64,000 nt of DNA from Micromonospora sp. C31 (GTDB taxonomy: Bacteria; Actinomycetota; Actinomycetes; Mycobacteriales; Micromonosporaceae). Position numbers and translations under genes: made by a program. Positions 16,630-24,141 of this stretch are shown here, piece after piece. The stretch covers positions 124,001 to 188,000 of the forward strand of contig NZ_JAGPXN010000011.1 in the NCBI RefSeq assembly GCF_018070575.1, given 5' to 3'. Under the pieces are notes generated by a model. It was not told the origin of the DNA. It did not search any database and was given only the letters and a program-made list of their open reading frames with translations. Each line of letters begins with the position of its first letter. The stretch's first letter is position 1.

Positions 16630-17562
16630 CTACGCCGCGGAGGAGACCGGCACGTGGCGGACGAGTTCCGCCCGCGAGGAGATGCCCAACCGGCGGAACA
16701 GGCCGCGCAGGTGGTAGTTGACGGTGTGCGGCGACAGCCGTACCCGGGTCGCGATCTGCCGGTTGGTCATGCCCTCGGCGACCAGCCGCGCGATGGCCCG
16801 CTCGACGCCGCTGAACGAGTCCCACGCGCCGCCGGCCTCCGGCCGGCGCTCCCTGACGGCGGGCGCGGTGCGCAGCCCGATCCTCCGTCGCAGGTCGGCC
16901 GGGGCCACCGGCTCCGCCGGCGGGTCGGCGGCGCGGGGCGCGCCGGTGCCGGCCCGTCGCCGGCGCAGGCGCTCGCGGTCGGCGCGCAACGCCTGCCGCA
17001 CGGCGGGCGGCAGGGCGTCGAGCACCGCCCACCACACCAGCTCGTGGCGGAAGGCGAGGTCGTCGCCCGCCCAGTCGAGCAGCCCGGCGTCGAGCAGCGC
17101 GTCCAGGTCCGGCAGCATCTGGGCGGTGTTGCGCCCGGTCATCGTCGCCAGCTCCGTCAGTTGGCAGGAGCGGCCGAGCACGGCGGCCACCCGCAGCAGT
17201 TGCCAGGAGCCGGTCGGCGCCCCGCGCAGCGTGGCCCGGACCACCTCCTGGACCCGCTTCGGCGTCCGCGCCCGCCCGGGCCCGTCGGTGACGCCCTCGG
17301 CGCGGATCCCTTCGAGCACGGCGGTCAGCAGCAGCCGGTTCCCCGCCGCCGCGGCGACGAGCGCGCCCACGGCCGGCTGCACCATGACCCCCGACGTGCC
17401 GGCGACGAGCCGACCCGCGGCTTCCCCGGGCAGCGGACGGCCCGCCTCGGCGAGCGCCCCGACCATCTGCGACACCTGCTCGTCCTCGTACGCCACAACA
17501 CAATCGTGCACGTGAATGTCTGCCGGTCTCAACGTTGCCTTACCGCCAGATGCGTCGAACAA
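16630..17562 (-). CDS. LuxR-type regulator lacking the LAL ATPase domain
   Basis: This protein of up to 310 residues ends in a LuxR helix-turn-helix (SGVERAIARLVAEGMTNRQI, then SPHTVNYHLRGLFRRLGI). The preceding part resembles the region of LAL regulators just after their ATPase (AAAAGNRLLLTAVLEGI; LLRVAAVLGRSCQLTELATM; LAFRHELVWWAVLDALPP). No Walker A or B is present, so it looks like an LAL with the N-terminal ATPase removed. The start is uncertain: the TTG at 17562 is the most upstream and in-frame GTGs at 17511 and 17496 are alternatives. It is upstream of and co-directional with the NRPS operon (243-base gap) and divergent from the 2OG oxygenase gene, so it probably controls one or both. 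Confidence 0.8.
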   Translation of the reverse strand: MFDASGGKATLRPADIHVHDCVVAYEDEQVSQMVGALAEAGRPLPGEAAGRLVAGTSGVMVQPAVGALVAAAAGNRLLLTAVLEGIRAEGVTDGPGRARTPKRVQEVVRATLRGAPTGSWQLLRVAAVLGRSCQLTELATMTGRNTAQMLPDLDALLDAGLLDWAGDDLAFRHELVWWAVLDALPPAVRQALRADRERLRRRRAGTGAPRAADPPAEPVAPADLRRRIGLRTAPAVRERRPEAGGAWDSFSGVERAIARLVAEGMTNRQIATRVRLSPHTVNYHLRGLFRRLGISSRAELVRHVPVSSAA

Positions 17563-17661
17563 TTACCCGCACATGGGGGAAGCGTGGTCGCGACGACTTC
17601 CGGCCGGTGACCGGGGATTGCTTCGATCAATGTATTGACGTCGCGAGAGAGGCGGGCAGCT

Positions 17662-18603
17662 GTGGAACCCGTTGTGGTCCAGGATTTCGTACCGGCGATC
17701 GACCTGTCGGGCCGCGCCACCGCCGAGGGGCGCGCGGCCATCGCGGCAGCCATCGGCAAGGCGTGCGAGAGTTCGGGGTTCTTCACCGTCGTGGGGCACG
17801 GCGTGCCTGACGACCTGGTGAACCGCATGTACACCACCACGAAGGGCTTCTTCACCCGAGCGGAGGAGGAGAAGGACCGGAGTGCCAACCGCGGCTCCGG
17901 AGTGTCGGGGCTGCGCCGCCCCGGCGGCCCGTACGAGGCGTTCGCCGCGCACGTGACGGGCGACCTGAGCGACGAGGAGCGCGCGAGGCTCGGCACGCAC
18001 CCGGCCACCTGGAAGGCGGCGAACATCTGGCCGGACGACGACTTCAAGGCGGTCTGGCACGAGTACATCGCCGCCATGACCGAACTGTCGGCGGACATCA
18101 TGCGGCTGTTCGCGCTGGCGCTCGGGCTGCCGGAGGACTTCTTCGACAGCAAGTTCGACGAGCACGTGTCGTTGATCATCGCCAACTACTACTACCCGGC
18201 GCCCGAGGACGGCGTGCTGCGGCGGGAGATGCACACCGACTGGGGCAGCCTCACGGTGCTCTACGTGGAGGACGAGCTGGGCGGGCTCCAGGTGCGGCGC
18301 GACGAGGACGACTGGCTGGACGTGCCCGCCATCCCCGGCAGCTTCGTGGTCAACATCGGCGACCTGATGGCGTTCTGGACCGGCGGCCGGTGGGCGTCGA
18401 CCGTACACCGGGTGGTCAACCCGGAGGGGACCGATGCGCCCTCACGCGTCTCCATCCCCTTCTTCTACCTGCCCAACCACGACACCACCATCGAGCCGAT
18501 GCGCCCGCTGGCGCAGGAGAGCGCCGAGGCCGGGCTCGACCGGGTGACCGTCGGCGAGTGGTTCTCGCACAAGATGCAGTCGACGTACCAGGCGTCCGCG
18601 TAG
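17662..18603 (+). CDS. Fe(II)/2-oxoglutarate-dependent oxygenase (isopenicillin N synthase-like)
   Basis: This 313-residue protein has a DIOX_N domain (VPAIDLSG, ESSGFFTVVGHGVP) and a double-stranded beta-helix with iron ligands His191 and Asp193 (MHTDWGSLT) and His249 (STVHRVVNP). Arg262-x-Ser264 (SRVS) would bind the 2-oxoglutarate carboxylate; isopenicillin N synthase uses the same pair for its peptide substrate. Family members hydroxylate, desaturate or cyclise. The GTG at 17662 is chosen because AGAGG lies nine bases upstream and the conserved domain begins at once; a TTG at 17635 would add nine residues. It is divergent from the LuxR gene and followed by a strong hairpin. Confidence 0.93.
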   Translation: MEPVVVQDFVPAIDLSGRATAEGRAAIAAAIGKACESSGFFTVVGHGVPDDLVNRMYTTTKGFFTRAEEEKDRSANRGSGVSGLRRPGGPYEAFAAHVTGDLSDEERARLGTHPATWKAANIWPDDDFKAVWHEYIAAMTELSADIMRLFALALGLPEDFFDSKFDEHVSLIIANYYYPAPEDGVLRREMHTDWGSLTVLYVEDELGGLQVRRDEDDWLDVPAIPGSFVVNIGDLMAFWTGGRWASTVHRVVNPEGTDAPSRVSIPFFYLPNHDTTIEPMRPLAQESAEAGLDRVTVGEWFSHKMQSTYQASA

Positions 18604-18612
18604 CCGTACCCA

Positions 18613-18646
18613 CCACCGGCCGGACCGCCCGCGCTCCGGCCGGTGG
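18613..18646. terminator. Hairpin between convergent oxygenase and tetR genes
   Basis: A perfect 12-bp inverted repeat (CCACCGGCCGGA and its complement, 10-base loop) starts ten bases after the oxygenase stop. No T-tract follows, as is common for actinobacterial bidirectional terminators. Confidence 0.7.
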
Positions 18647-18730
18647 CGGGCCGGGTCGCCGGTGGGCCCGGGCCGTCGCCGACCCGCGCCACGCGGTCGG
18701 CACACCCGCCGGGCGTACGCGTTCGCGCTG

Positions 18731-19312
18731 TCAGTCGACGCGGTAGGCGGCGAGGACCGTCTCGGAGATCAGGCGCGGGGCGTCCGCCCGGTCCACCTGC
18801 CCGCTGGCCACGTCGACGGCGGCGCCCTTCATGATGTGGTGCAGGACGCTGGTCAGCCAGCTGGCCGGCAGGTCTACCCGGAACACCCCTTCGTCCTGGC
18901 CCCGGCGGATCAGCTGGTCGACACGCCGCGCCGGCTCGGCGTGCAACTCGTGCACGCGTTCGGGCGGCAGCGACGCCTGCGCCGCCTCCAGGACGGCGCT
19001 CGACTGGGCGATCAGCAGCCAGCTCGACCGGATCAGGACGCGCAGCGCGTCCCGCGGGTCGCCGGTCAGGTCGAGGCCCGCCAGGAGTTCCTCCCCCTCG
19101 GCCAGCACCCGGGTCAGCGCGGCCTCGACCAGGGCGTCCCGGGACGGGAAGTGACCGTAGAGGGTCACCCGGCCCACCCTCGCCGCCTGCGCGATCTCGC
19201 TGACGCTGGCGTCGGGGTCACGGCTCAGGCAGCTCACCGCCGCCTCCAGGATCCTCTCGACGTTGTGCTGGGCGTCGGCCCGGCGGGTCGGCTTGGCGAG
19301 TGGGCGTGTCAT
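18731..19312 (-). CDS. TetR-family repressor of the adjacent exporter
   Basis: This 193-residue protein has an N-terminal TetR helix-turn-helix (NVERILEAAVSCLSRDPDAS, VSEIAQAARVGRVTLYGHFP at about residues 35-62) and a divergent helical ligand-binding domain with a TetR_C-like DLPASWLTSVLHHIMKGAA. The ATG at 19312 has GGGGAAG upstream; an in-frame start 20 codons earlier lies inside the palindrome-rich intergenic region and is unlikely. It is divergent from the DHA2 exporter gene, the classic arrangement for ligand-relieved repression of an efflux pump, so the inducer may be the cluster's product. Confidence 0.9.
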   Translation of the reverse strand: MTRPLAKPTRRADAQHNVERILEAAVSCLSRDPDASVSEIAQAARVGRVTLYGHFPSRDALVEAALTRVLAEGEELLAGLDLTGDPRDALRVLIRSSWLLIAQSSAVLEAAQASLPPERVHELHAEPARRVDQLIRRGQDEGVFRVDLPASWLTSVLHHIMKGAAVDVASGQVDRADAPRLISETVLAAYRVD

Positions 19313-19323
19313 GGAACTTCCCC

Positions 19324-19349
19324 TAACTCGAACAGGCATGCATGAGTTA
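19324..19349. promoter_or_regulatory. Candidate TetR operator 1 (inverted repeat)
   Basis: TAACTC and GAGTTA form an inverted repeat with a 14-base spacer just upstream of the tetR start. The left arm extends to TAACTCGAAC, which recurs as TAACTTGAAC at 19361-19370 (nine of ten bases), linking it to the second site. Confidence 0.5.
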
Positions 19350-19364
19350 ACGTGTCTCCGTAAC

Positions 19365-19382
19365 TTGAACACTACCGTTCAA
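19365..19382. promoter_or_regulatory. Candidate TetR operator 2 (inverted repeat)
   Basis: TTGAAC and GTTCAA form a perfect inverted repeat around a six-base spacer, 23 bases before the exporter ATG. The position suits a repressor blocking the exporter promoter. The pair of sites fits autoregulation of tetR together with control of the exporter. Confidence 0.55.
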
Positions 19383-19405
19383 ATTGGCGGAGGAGCCTGG
19401 CAGCC

Positions 19406-20797
19406 ATGGCGGAACCTGTGACCGCAACCGAAACCACCACACCCGCGAGCCCGCACCCGCAGCGTTGGCGGATCCTGGGCCTCGTCGGCATCGCCCAGCT
19501 GATGCTCATCCTGGACGTCACCGTCGTCGCGATCGCCCTGCCGCACATGGGCGCGGACCTGGGGCTGGAGCGGGAGGCCCTCACCTGGGTCGTCAGCGGA
19601 TACACCCTCGCCTTCGGCGGCCTGCTACTGCTCGGTGGCCGCGCCGCCGACCTGTTCGGCGCCCGACGCCTCGTCCTCGTGGGGCTCCTGCTGTTCAGCG
19701 CCGCGTCCCTGACGGCCGGGCTGGCGACCAGCGGCCCCATGCTGCTGGGCGGTCGCGTCGGGCAGGGTGTCGCCGCGGCGATCCTCTCCCCCGCCGCCCT
19801 GTCCCTGATCGTCACGATCTTCGACGGCGACGAGCGCAACAAGGCGCTCGGCATCTGGTCGGCGCTCGGCGGCGGCGGCGCCGCCCTGGGCGTGCTCCTC
19901 GGCGGTCTGCTCACCGCCGGGCCGGGCTGGCCCTGGGTGTTCTTCATCAACGTGCCGGTCGGGATCATCCTGCTGCTGGCCCTCCGGATGCAGCTTCCGC
20001 CCCAGGCGCCCACCGGCGCGACGGCCCGACTCGACGTGCCCGGCGCGGTGCTGGTGACAGCCGCCACCGGTGCGCTGATCTACGCCCTGATCCGGGCCGG
20101 CGACGTCGGCTGGGGCAACCCGACGATCCTGCTGCTGCTGGTCGCCGCCGTGCTCCTCTACGCCGCGTTCGTCGTCCGCCAACGCCTCGCCGCGAGCCCA
20201 CTGATGGACCTGCGGCTGCTGCTCCGCCGGCCGGTGGCGGTCGGGGCGCTGCTGATCCTCGTCGCGACCGCGCTGATGATCAGCGTCTTCTTCCTGGGCA
20301 CGTTCTACCTCCAGGACCACCAGGGCTACGGCGCCCTGCGCACCGGGCTGCTCTTCCTGCCCGTGGCGATCACGACCATGTTCGGCGCGAACGCCGCCGG
20401 CCGTGCCATCGGCCGGATCGGGGCGCGTACCCTCGGCGTCCTGGGGCTGCTGGTCGCGGCGGCCGGCATGGCGGTCCCCGCCGTCGTCGACGGGACCCTG
20501 GCCCTCGTCGTCGGGGTGGCCGTCGCCGCCGCCGGCACGGGCGTCCTCTTCGTCGTGGCCTCCGCCGTCGCGCTCGGTCAGGTCGCACCGCACGAGGCCG
20601 GTCTCGCGTCCGGCATCGTCAGCACCTTCCACGAGTTCGGCGCCTCGCTGGGCGCCGCCGTGGTGTCCAGCATGGCCGCGGTCAGCATCGCGGGCACCAG
20701 CACCGCCGGCTTCTCCCGAGGCTTCGCCACCGGCGCCGTCATCGCCGTCGTCGCCGCCGTCGTGGCCTTCGTCCTCACCCCCCGGCCGGCCCGCTGA
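19406..20797 (+). CDS. DHA2-family drug-proton antiporter (EmrB/QacA-like MFS)
   Basis: This 463-residue membrane protein has about 14 hydrophobic segments. Helix 1 carries LILDVTVVAIALP, with the Asp typical of DHA2 antiporters; the loop between helices 2 and 3 reads GGRAADLFGARR; and motif C occurs as LGVLLGGLLTAGPGWPWVFF. Such pumps export hydrophobic drugs and natural products using proton motive force. AGGAG precedes the ATG. It probably exports the cluster's product and gives self-resistance, under control of the divergent TetR. A perfect hairpin follows the stop and marks the likely right edge of the cluster. Confidence 0.93.
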   Translation: MAEPVTATETTTPASPHPQRWRILGLVGIAQLMLILDVTVVAIALPHMGADLGLEREALTWVVSGYTLAFGGLLLLGGRAADLFGARRLVLVGLLLFSAASLTAGLATSGPMLLGGRVGQGVAAAILSPAALSLIVTIFDGDERNKALGIWSALGGGGAALGVLLGGLLTAGPGWPWVFFINVPVGIILLLALRMQLPPQAPTGATARLDVPGAVLVTAATGALIYALIRAGDVGWGNPTILLLLVAAVLLYAAFVVRQRLAASPLMDLRLLLRRPVAVGALLILVATALMISVFFLGTFYLQDHQGYGALRTGLLFLPVAITTMFGANAAGRAIGRIGARTLGVLGLLVAAAGMAVPAVVDGTLALVVGVAVAAAGTGVLFVVASAVALGQVAPHEAGLASGIVSTFHEFGASLGAAVVSSMAAVSIAGTSTAGFSRGFATGAVIAVVAAVVAFVLTPRPAR

Positions 20798-20803
20798 CCC
20801 CGG

Positions 20804-20841
20804 ACCGGTGGTCGGCGGGGGCCCGCCCGCCGACCACCGGT
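20804..20841. terminator. Hairpin terminator after the exporter
   Basis: A perfect 15-bp inverted repeat (ACCGGTGGTCGGCGG and its complement, 8-base loop) begins a few bases after the exporter stop. The first copy of the stem is part of a longer G/C-rich pairing. Confidence 0.75.
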
Positions 20842-20936
20842 TCGGACACCTCACGCCCTCCCGCGTGCGCCGGCCGTAGGCCTGGGCGGCCACGCGCCCG
20901 CCGGTCCGGCGCCGAACCAGGAGCCGGCCCGCGCGC

Positions 20937-21047
20937 GACAGCATCGGCACCAGCGACTCCGCGCTGTCCAAGCAACTCACCGCACTGGAGCAGGCCGGCT
21001 ACGCGAAGATCCGCAGGGACCGCAGCATCCGGCGCCAGGCCTCCTGA
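20937..21047 (+). pseudogene. Remnant of a winged-helix regulator C-terminus
   Basis: One frame reads DSIGTSDSALSKQLTALEQA, then GYAKIRRDRSIRRQAS and stop. The SDSALSKQLTALEQAGYAKI pattern is the recognition helix and wing start of small MarR/HTH_34-type regulators. No start codon or first helices are present, so only a fragment remains. It lies between the cluster's last terminator and the tRNA relic, consistent with a recombination scar. Confidence 0.5.
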
Positions 21048-21071
21048 AACAGGCGGGGTCACCGGAAGGGG

Positions 21072-21102
21072 CTCAGGGCCGGTCGCGATGGCCGGCCCTG
21101 AG
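21072..21102. terminator. Strong hairpin next to the tRNA-Lys relic
   Basis: CTCAGGGCCGG and its exact complement form an 11-bp stem with a 9-base loop. It sits just beyond the 3' end of the tRNA-Lys relic, the same relative place as the terminator of the intact tRNA-Lys gene, though the sequence differs. Confidence 0.6.
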
Positions 21103-21110
21103 GGTGTCAC

Positions 21111-21190
21111 TGCTGGTGCGCCGCCAGGGACTCGAACCCCCAAGCCGCGGATCGGGAGGACCGCGAGAGCGCTCCACCTGCGGCGGCATG
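21111..21190 (-). pseudogene. Degenerate tRNA-Lys copy / probable attachment-site remnant
   Basis: On the plus strand the first 30 bases (21111-21140, ending ggactcgaacccc) are identical to 26314-26343, covering the CCA end, acceptor 3' strand and T arm of the intact tRNA-Lys. A further eight bases (ccgcggat) match in the anticodon stem region. The rest diverges: no proper anticodon stem-loop or 5' acceptor strand can be folded. A copy of only the 3' part of a tRNA is what integration at a tRNA gene leaves behind. Confidence 0.65.
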
Positions 21191-21278
21191 CGCTCGAACG
21201 GCCCAGGGCGTCGCCAGACCCGCTCGCCCGGCCCGAACATCCGGAGCGCCTCGGCGACCGGCGACCGATGGACCCGGT

Positions 21279-21509
21279 TCAGACGATCTCCGGACCGTCC
21301 GACAGACGACCGTCCGGAGCGGCGTCCCGCAGCAACCGGTCGGCTTCCGCGTGGTACTCCGCTCGTGCCTTCCGCCGGCGCATGCTCGCCTCGTACCAGC
21401 GGGTGAGCAGATCATGTGGAAGAGCCACAAGATCCGAGCCGCGATCGAGGCACCACCCGACAACACGAACCACCGTGTACACCAGGGCGATGATCTGTAT
21501 TTGGTCCAC
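21279..21509 (-). CDS. Small hypothetical protein (76 aa), possible single membrane helix
   Basis: The sequence starts with a hydrophobic stretch (IQIIALVYTVVRVVGWCL, about residues 3-20) and continues with a charged helical tail (RRRKARAEYHAEADRLLRD). The GTG start has GAGGGG upstream and lies 12 bases after the stop of the larger unknown gene, so the two are probably co-transcribed. No known domain is recognised. It could be a membrane-anchored partner of the upstream protein. Confidence 0.5.
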   Translation of the reverse strand: MDQIQIIALVYTVVRVVGWCLDRGSDLVALPHDLLTRWYEASMRRRKARAEYHAEADRLLRDAAPDGRLSDGPEIV

Positions 21510-21521
21510 CAGATTCGCCCC

Positions 21522-22298
21522 TCAGAAGTCAGGGATCCAGGGGGAATCCAGGGACAACTCCGGAAGGCTCCCCCTGATCAGCTTCACGACCCCCTTCGAG
21601 AGTTTCTCCCCGTTGTCCTCACACGCCTCGTTGTAGTCCCGACGGCAACCCTCGATCTCGTCATACGCCTGCTTCGAATAGAACTGCGCCAGCGCCATGC
21701 AATCGCTGACGAATGCGTCCAGATCGAAGTTTGACGGTATCCCGAATCCGATCGATTCACAGAAGTTTGCGTACTCACCCCGATAGTGGGCCATGAGCTG
21801 ACCGGTGCTCTGCCGGCCGAAATGATGCGCCAATCGAGCCCGAGAAAGCGGAGACGCGGCGCCTTCAAGTACGGCGGCCAACTCCGTGGAGCGCACTCGG
21901 ACCCGGAGGTTCCGGTACGTCGCCAGCGCGACGACCTCACCCAGGCTGACCTCCCCGGCCCGCAGGCTCACCACGTGCCGGCCCAGCAGACGCAACGTCA
22001 GCGCCACCGCCGCCTCGGCCTTGCCCTGCCAACGGGCGTACGCGGCCAGGCACTCGTGAAACGTCTGAATCGTCTGGAACAGACTGACAAATCTGGCCTG
22101 CCTGATCGGGGACCGCCCACTGAGCACGGCTCGATGGTGACATTCTTTCAGGACGGCGGCGCGACTCGGCAGGCCACGTCGCCTGATCAGGCAGGCAATA
22201 CCCGCATCGAGGAGTTCCCGATAGTCGGGATGGTCGACACGCTCCGGATGGCCTGGATCGAAATCTCGGAACGACACCGAAAGAGAAGGAATCACCAT
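21522..22298 (-). CDS. Hypothetical protein (258 aa)
   Basis: I do not recognise this protein. It is mostly helical and soluble, with a basic N-terminal half (LLDAGIACLIRRRGLPSRAA), a middle stretch RLLGRHVVSLRAGEVSLGEV and a more acidic C-terminus (YDEIEGCRRDYNEACEDNGE). Arg and Ser/Ala content and rarer codons give it a slightly lower GC than the core genes, in keeping with the accessory island. The ATG at 22298 starts a plausible protein but has no clear ribosome site; a start 18 codons upstream is possible. It is followed by the 76-residue protein. Confidence 0.55.
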   Translation of the reverse strand: MVIPSLSVSFRDFDPGHPERVDHPDYRELLDAGIACLIRRRGLPSRAAVLKECHHRAVLSGRSPIRQARFVSLFQTIQTFHECLAAYARWQGKAEAAVALTLRLLGRHVVSLRAGEVSLGEVVALATYRNLRVRVRSTELAAVLEGAASPLSRARLAHHFGRQSTGQLMAHYRGEYANFCESIGFGIPSNFDLDAFVSDCMALAQFYSKQAYDEIEGCRRDYNEACEDNGEKLSKGVVKLIRGSLPELSLDSPWIPDF

Positions 22299-22501
22299 GG
22301 ACAACACGTTAAGAGAGGAGGTTGCGCTCGTCCAGACTCGACTCATGGTCACCGATGAAGGCGCAAGGCAACCGGAAGGTAACTTGAGAATCTCCTCTCA
22401 AGCCCGTTACCGACACGGCGGCAGGTCGTTGAAGTCGATTCTGCAGGACGTCACTTCAGGAACGGGCGATGCGCCGAGGGCGAGCCCGTAGGGTCGGTCG
22501 C

Positions 22502-22999
22502 GTGGCCGAGACGCAGACCAAAGCGGACCTGTCCTACATCGCCAGCGTGACGCGGGTCCGCGCGGCGGCCGGCGTGATCCTCCGCGACCAGGCCGGCCGG
22601 GTGCTGCTGGTGCACCCGGCCTACAAGGACGTGTGGGAAGTTCCCGGCGGAACCGTGGAGCCGGACGAGTCCCCGGCAGACGCCTGCACCCGCGAGATCC
22701 GGGAAGAGCTGGGCCTGCCGATACCCGCAGGAGCACTGCTGTGCGTCGACTGGGTACCGGCGAACCCGCCATGGGACGGCGGACTCATGTTCGTCTTCGA
22801 CGGCGGGGCGCTGACGGCGGACCAGATCGCGGCTACGCGACTGTGCCCGGACGAGTTGGACGGCCTCGCATTCGTCGAGCCGGAACGTCTGGGCGAGGTG
22901 TTGATCCCCCGACTGGCTCGGCGGGTCACCGCGGCGATCGCCGCTATCGGCCATGGCGGTGTCTACCTCGAGGATGGAGTCGCGACCTCGAACAGTTAG
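22502..22999 (+). CDS. Nudix hydrolase
   Basis: The 165-residue protein carries a complete Nudix box, GGTVEPDESPADACTREIREELGL, whose REIREE core binds Mg2+. The preceding AAAGVILRDQAGRVLLVHPAY is the usual first strand pair. Nudix enzymes hydrolyse nucleoside diphosphates linked to another group. The GTG at 22502 is a guess that removes an Arg-rich leader; a start at 22469 would add 11 residues. It is a single-gene unit within the accessory island, convergent with the SitI3-like gene. The substrate is unknown. Confidence 0.85.
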   Translation: MAETQTKADLSYIASVTRVRAAAGVILRDQAGRVLLVHPAYKDVWEVPGGTVEPDESPADACTREIREELGLPIPAGALLCVDWVPANPPWDGGLMFVFDGGALTADQIAATRLCPDELDGLAFVEPERLGEVLIPRLARRVTAAIAAIGHGGVYLEDGVATSNS

Positions 23000-23121
23000 T
23001 CGTCAACACGGAACCTCGACCGCAGCCCGGTACCGGGAGATGGTGGTCGCCCCCTGCACGTGGACTCGGAGATGTCTCCTCACGCCAGGGGCGTCATCGC
23101 CAACGACCGCCTCCGAACCAC

Positions 23122-23574
23122 TCACCGGCCAACAAGATCCTCCCCGCCGTGCACACCCCACCAACTCGGTGCATGCCTGCGCAGCGTTCCCGAGAAGCGG
23201 GTCAGCAGCAGCCAGTCGGCGTCGAGGATCAGTGCGGCGTCCTCCGACCGCTCGCCCAGCACCCGGGCCACGGACGCCAGCATCTCCCGCGTCGCCCGGT
23301 CGGAGGATTCGTCCTTCCCCAGCCGGAAGCCGATGGTGACGTACCGCTCCGGTTCCCACTCCCACATCGAGCCGTCACCATCTTCGGCCTCGAAGTAGCC
23401 GTGGGATCCGGCGTGGATGCTCACCGTGTAACCACATCGATCGCTGAGGTCCGCACTCAACACCCGGGGCCTGCCATCTGCCGCCGACTCCTCGGCACCG
23501 TCCGGGGCGACGACGCCGGCCAGCACATCGAGCGGAACGTCGCCGGCCAGCGTCAAGCGGTACTCGGTCGCCAT
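23122..23574 (-). CDS. SitI3-like immunity protein
   Basis: The 150-residue protein begins MATEYRLTLAGDVPLDVLAG, continues with LSADLSDRCGYTVSIHAG, and has EWEPERYVTIGFRLGKDES and DAALILDADWLLLTRFSG. This pattern is that of the SitI3 family of immunity proteins, first named for a Myxococcus toxin-exchange system and common in actinobacterial toxin cassettes. It starts ten bases after the toxin stop, the usual toxin-immunity order. I infer that it binds and neutralises the adjacent tRNase. The family name comes from pattern memory, not from a search. Confidence 0.7.
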   Translation of the reverse strand: MATEYRLTLAGDVPLDVLAGVVAPDGAEESAADGRPRVLSADLSDRCGYTVSIHAGSHGYFEAEDGDGSMWEWEPERYVTIGFRLGKDESSDRATREMLASVARVLGERSEDAALILDADWLLLTRFSGTLRRHAPSWWGVHGGEDLVGR

Positions 23575-23584
23575 GGATAGCCCT

Positions 23585-24076
23585 TCAGTCTCGTCGCAGG
23601 ATCTGGATTATCGCCCCGCTGCGCGTCACCGCCACCAACTCCTTCAACCCTGCGATCGGCCAGTCGTCGAACTGCTTCTGCAACGACGCGAGATCGCCAC
23701 GCCAGTCGTGGAGGTTGACCACCACCCGTTGGGTCTGCTCGCTGGCGATCTTGTCGGATACCCCACTCCACACGCCTCGCACGCTCTTCGCCGGCGTCGG
23801 GGAGTAGCAGTCGAAGACGTGTCCCTCGATCAGGTAGTCGGGATCCTTGGCCGGTTTTCCGGAATCACCGGTACCGAGACGGGCGTCAGCGACCTCCTGC
23901 CTGGTCGGGTTCTGATGGAGCCGGTACCCCTCCGCAGCGACCGTATCGGCGCACTGGTTCTCCAGTTCCAGGGAGCGCCGCACTCGTTCGTCCTCCTTCG
24001 GAGGAATCCGGGTTCGCCGGCCGGTAGGCGAGCCTTCGAACTCGCCGGTGGGCTTGCGCGTCCACGGCGTCGTCAC
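23585..24076 (-). CDS. CdiA-type tRNase toxin domain protein
   Basis: The 163-residue protein has a short Pro/Arg-rich lead and then ELENQCADTVAAEGYRLHQN, followed by KDPDYLIEGHVFDCYSPT, QTQRVVVNLHDW and a final strand VAVTRSGAIIQIL. These match the CdiA C-terminal tRNase fold (E-N-x-x-A-D…G-Y-x-x-x-Q-N-P…K-x-P-D-Y-L-I-x-G-x-x-F-D). No secretion domain is attached. The GTG at 24076 is the only standard start; the frame is open upstream to about 24172, and a CTG at 24145 overlapping the previous stop would give a longer product. I infer an intercellular or defensive toxin that cuts tRNA. Confidence 0.7.
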   Translation of the reverse strand: MTTPWTRKPTGEFEGSPTGRRTRIPPKEDERVRRSLELENQCADTVAAEGYRLHQNPTRQEVADARLGTGDSGKPAKDPDYLIEGHVFDCYSPTPAKSVRGVWSGVSDKIASEQTQRVVVNLHDWRGDLASLQKQFDDWPIAGLKELVAVTRSGAIIQILRRD

Positions 24077-24141
24077 GCCCCTGCCGGGGGACGGTGTGAG
24101 ATCCGAGGCAGGGCTGGTCGGTACGGCACCGCCAGCCCCGC

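Noticed and set aside
17662..18603. True isopenicillin N synthase and a beta-lactam pathway
   Set aside because: The iron and RxS motifs are generic to the 2OG oxygenase family, and no ACV synthetase or epimerase is nearby.
21111..21190. A second functional tRNA gene
   Set aside because: Only the acceptor 3' strand and T arm are preserved; anticodon and D arms and the 5' acceptor strand cannot fold.
21101..21406. Plus-strand frame beginning near the tRNA-Lys relic
   Set aside because: Its first residues (VRRQGLEPPSRGSGG) are the translation of a tRNA T arm in antisense, a common false gene.
22297..22491. Short plus-strand frame starting MDNTLREEV near the Nudix gene
   Set aside because: It overlaps the start of the minus-strand 258-residue gene and has no purine-rich site before its ATG; the AGAGGAGG found nearby lies inside the frame.
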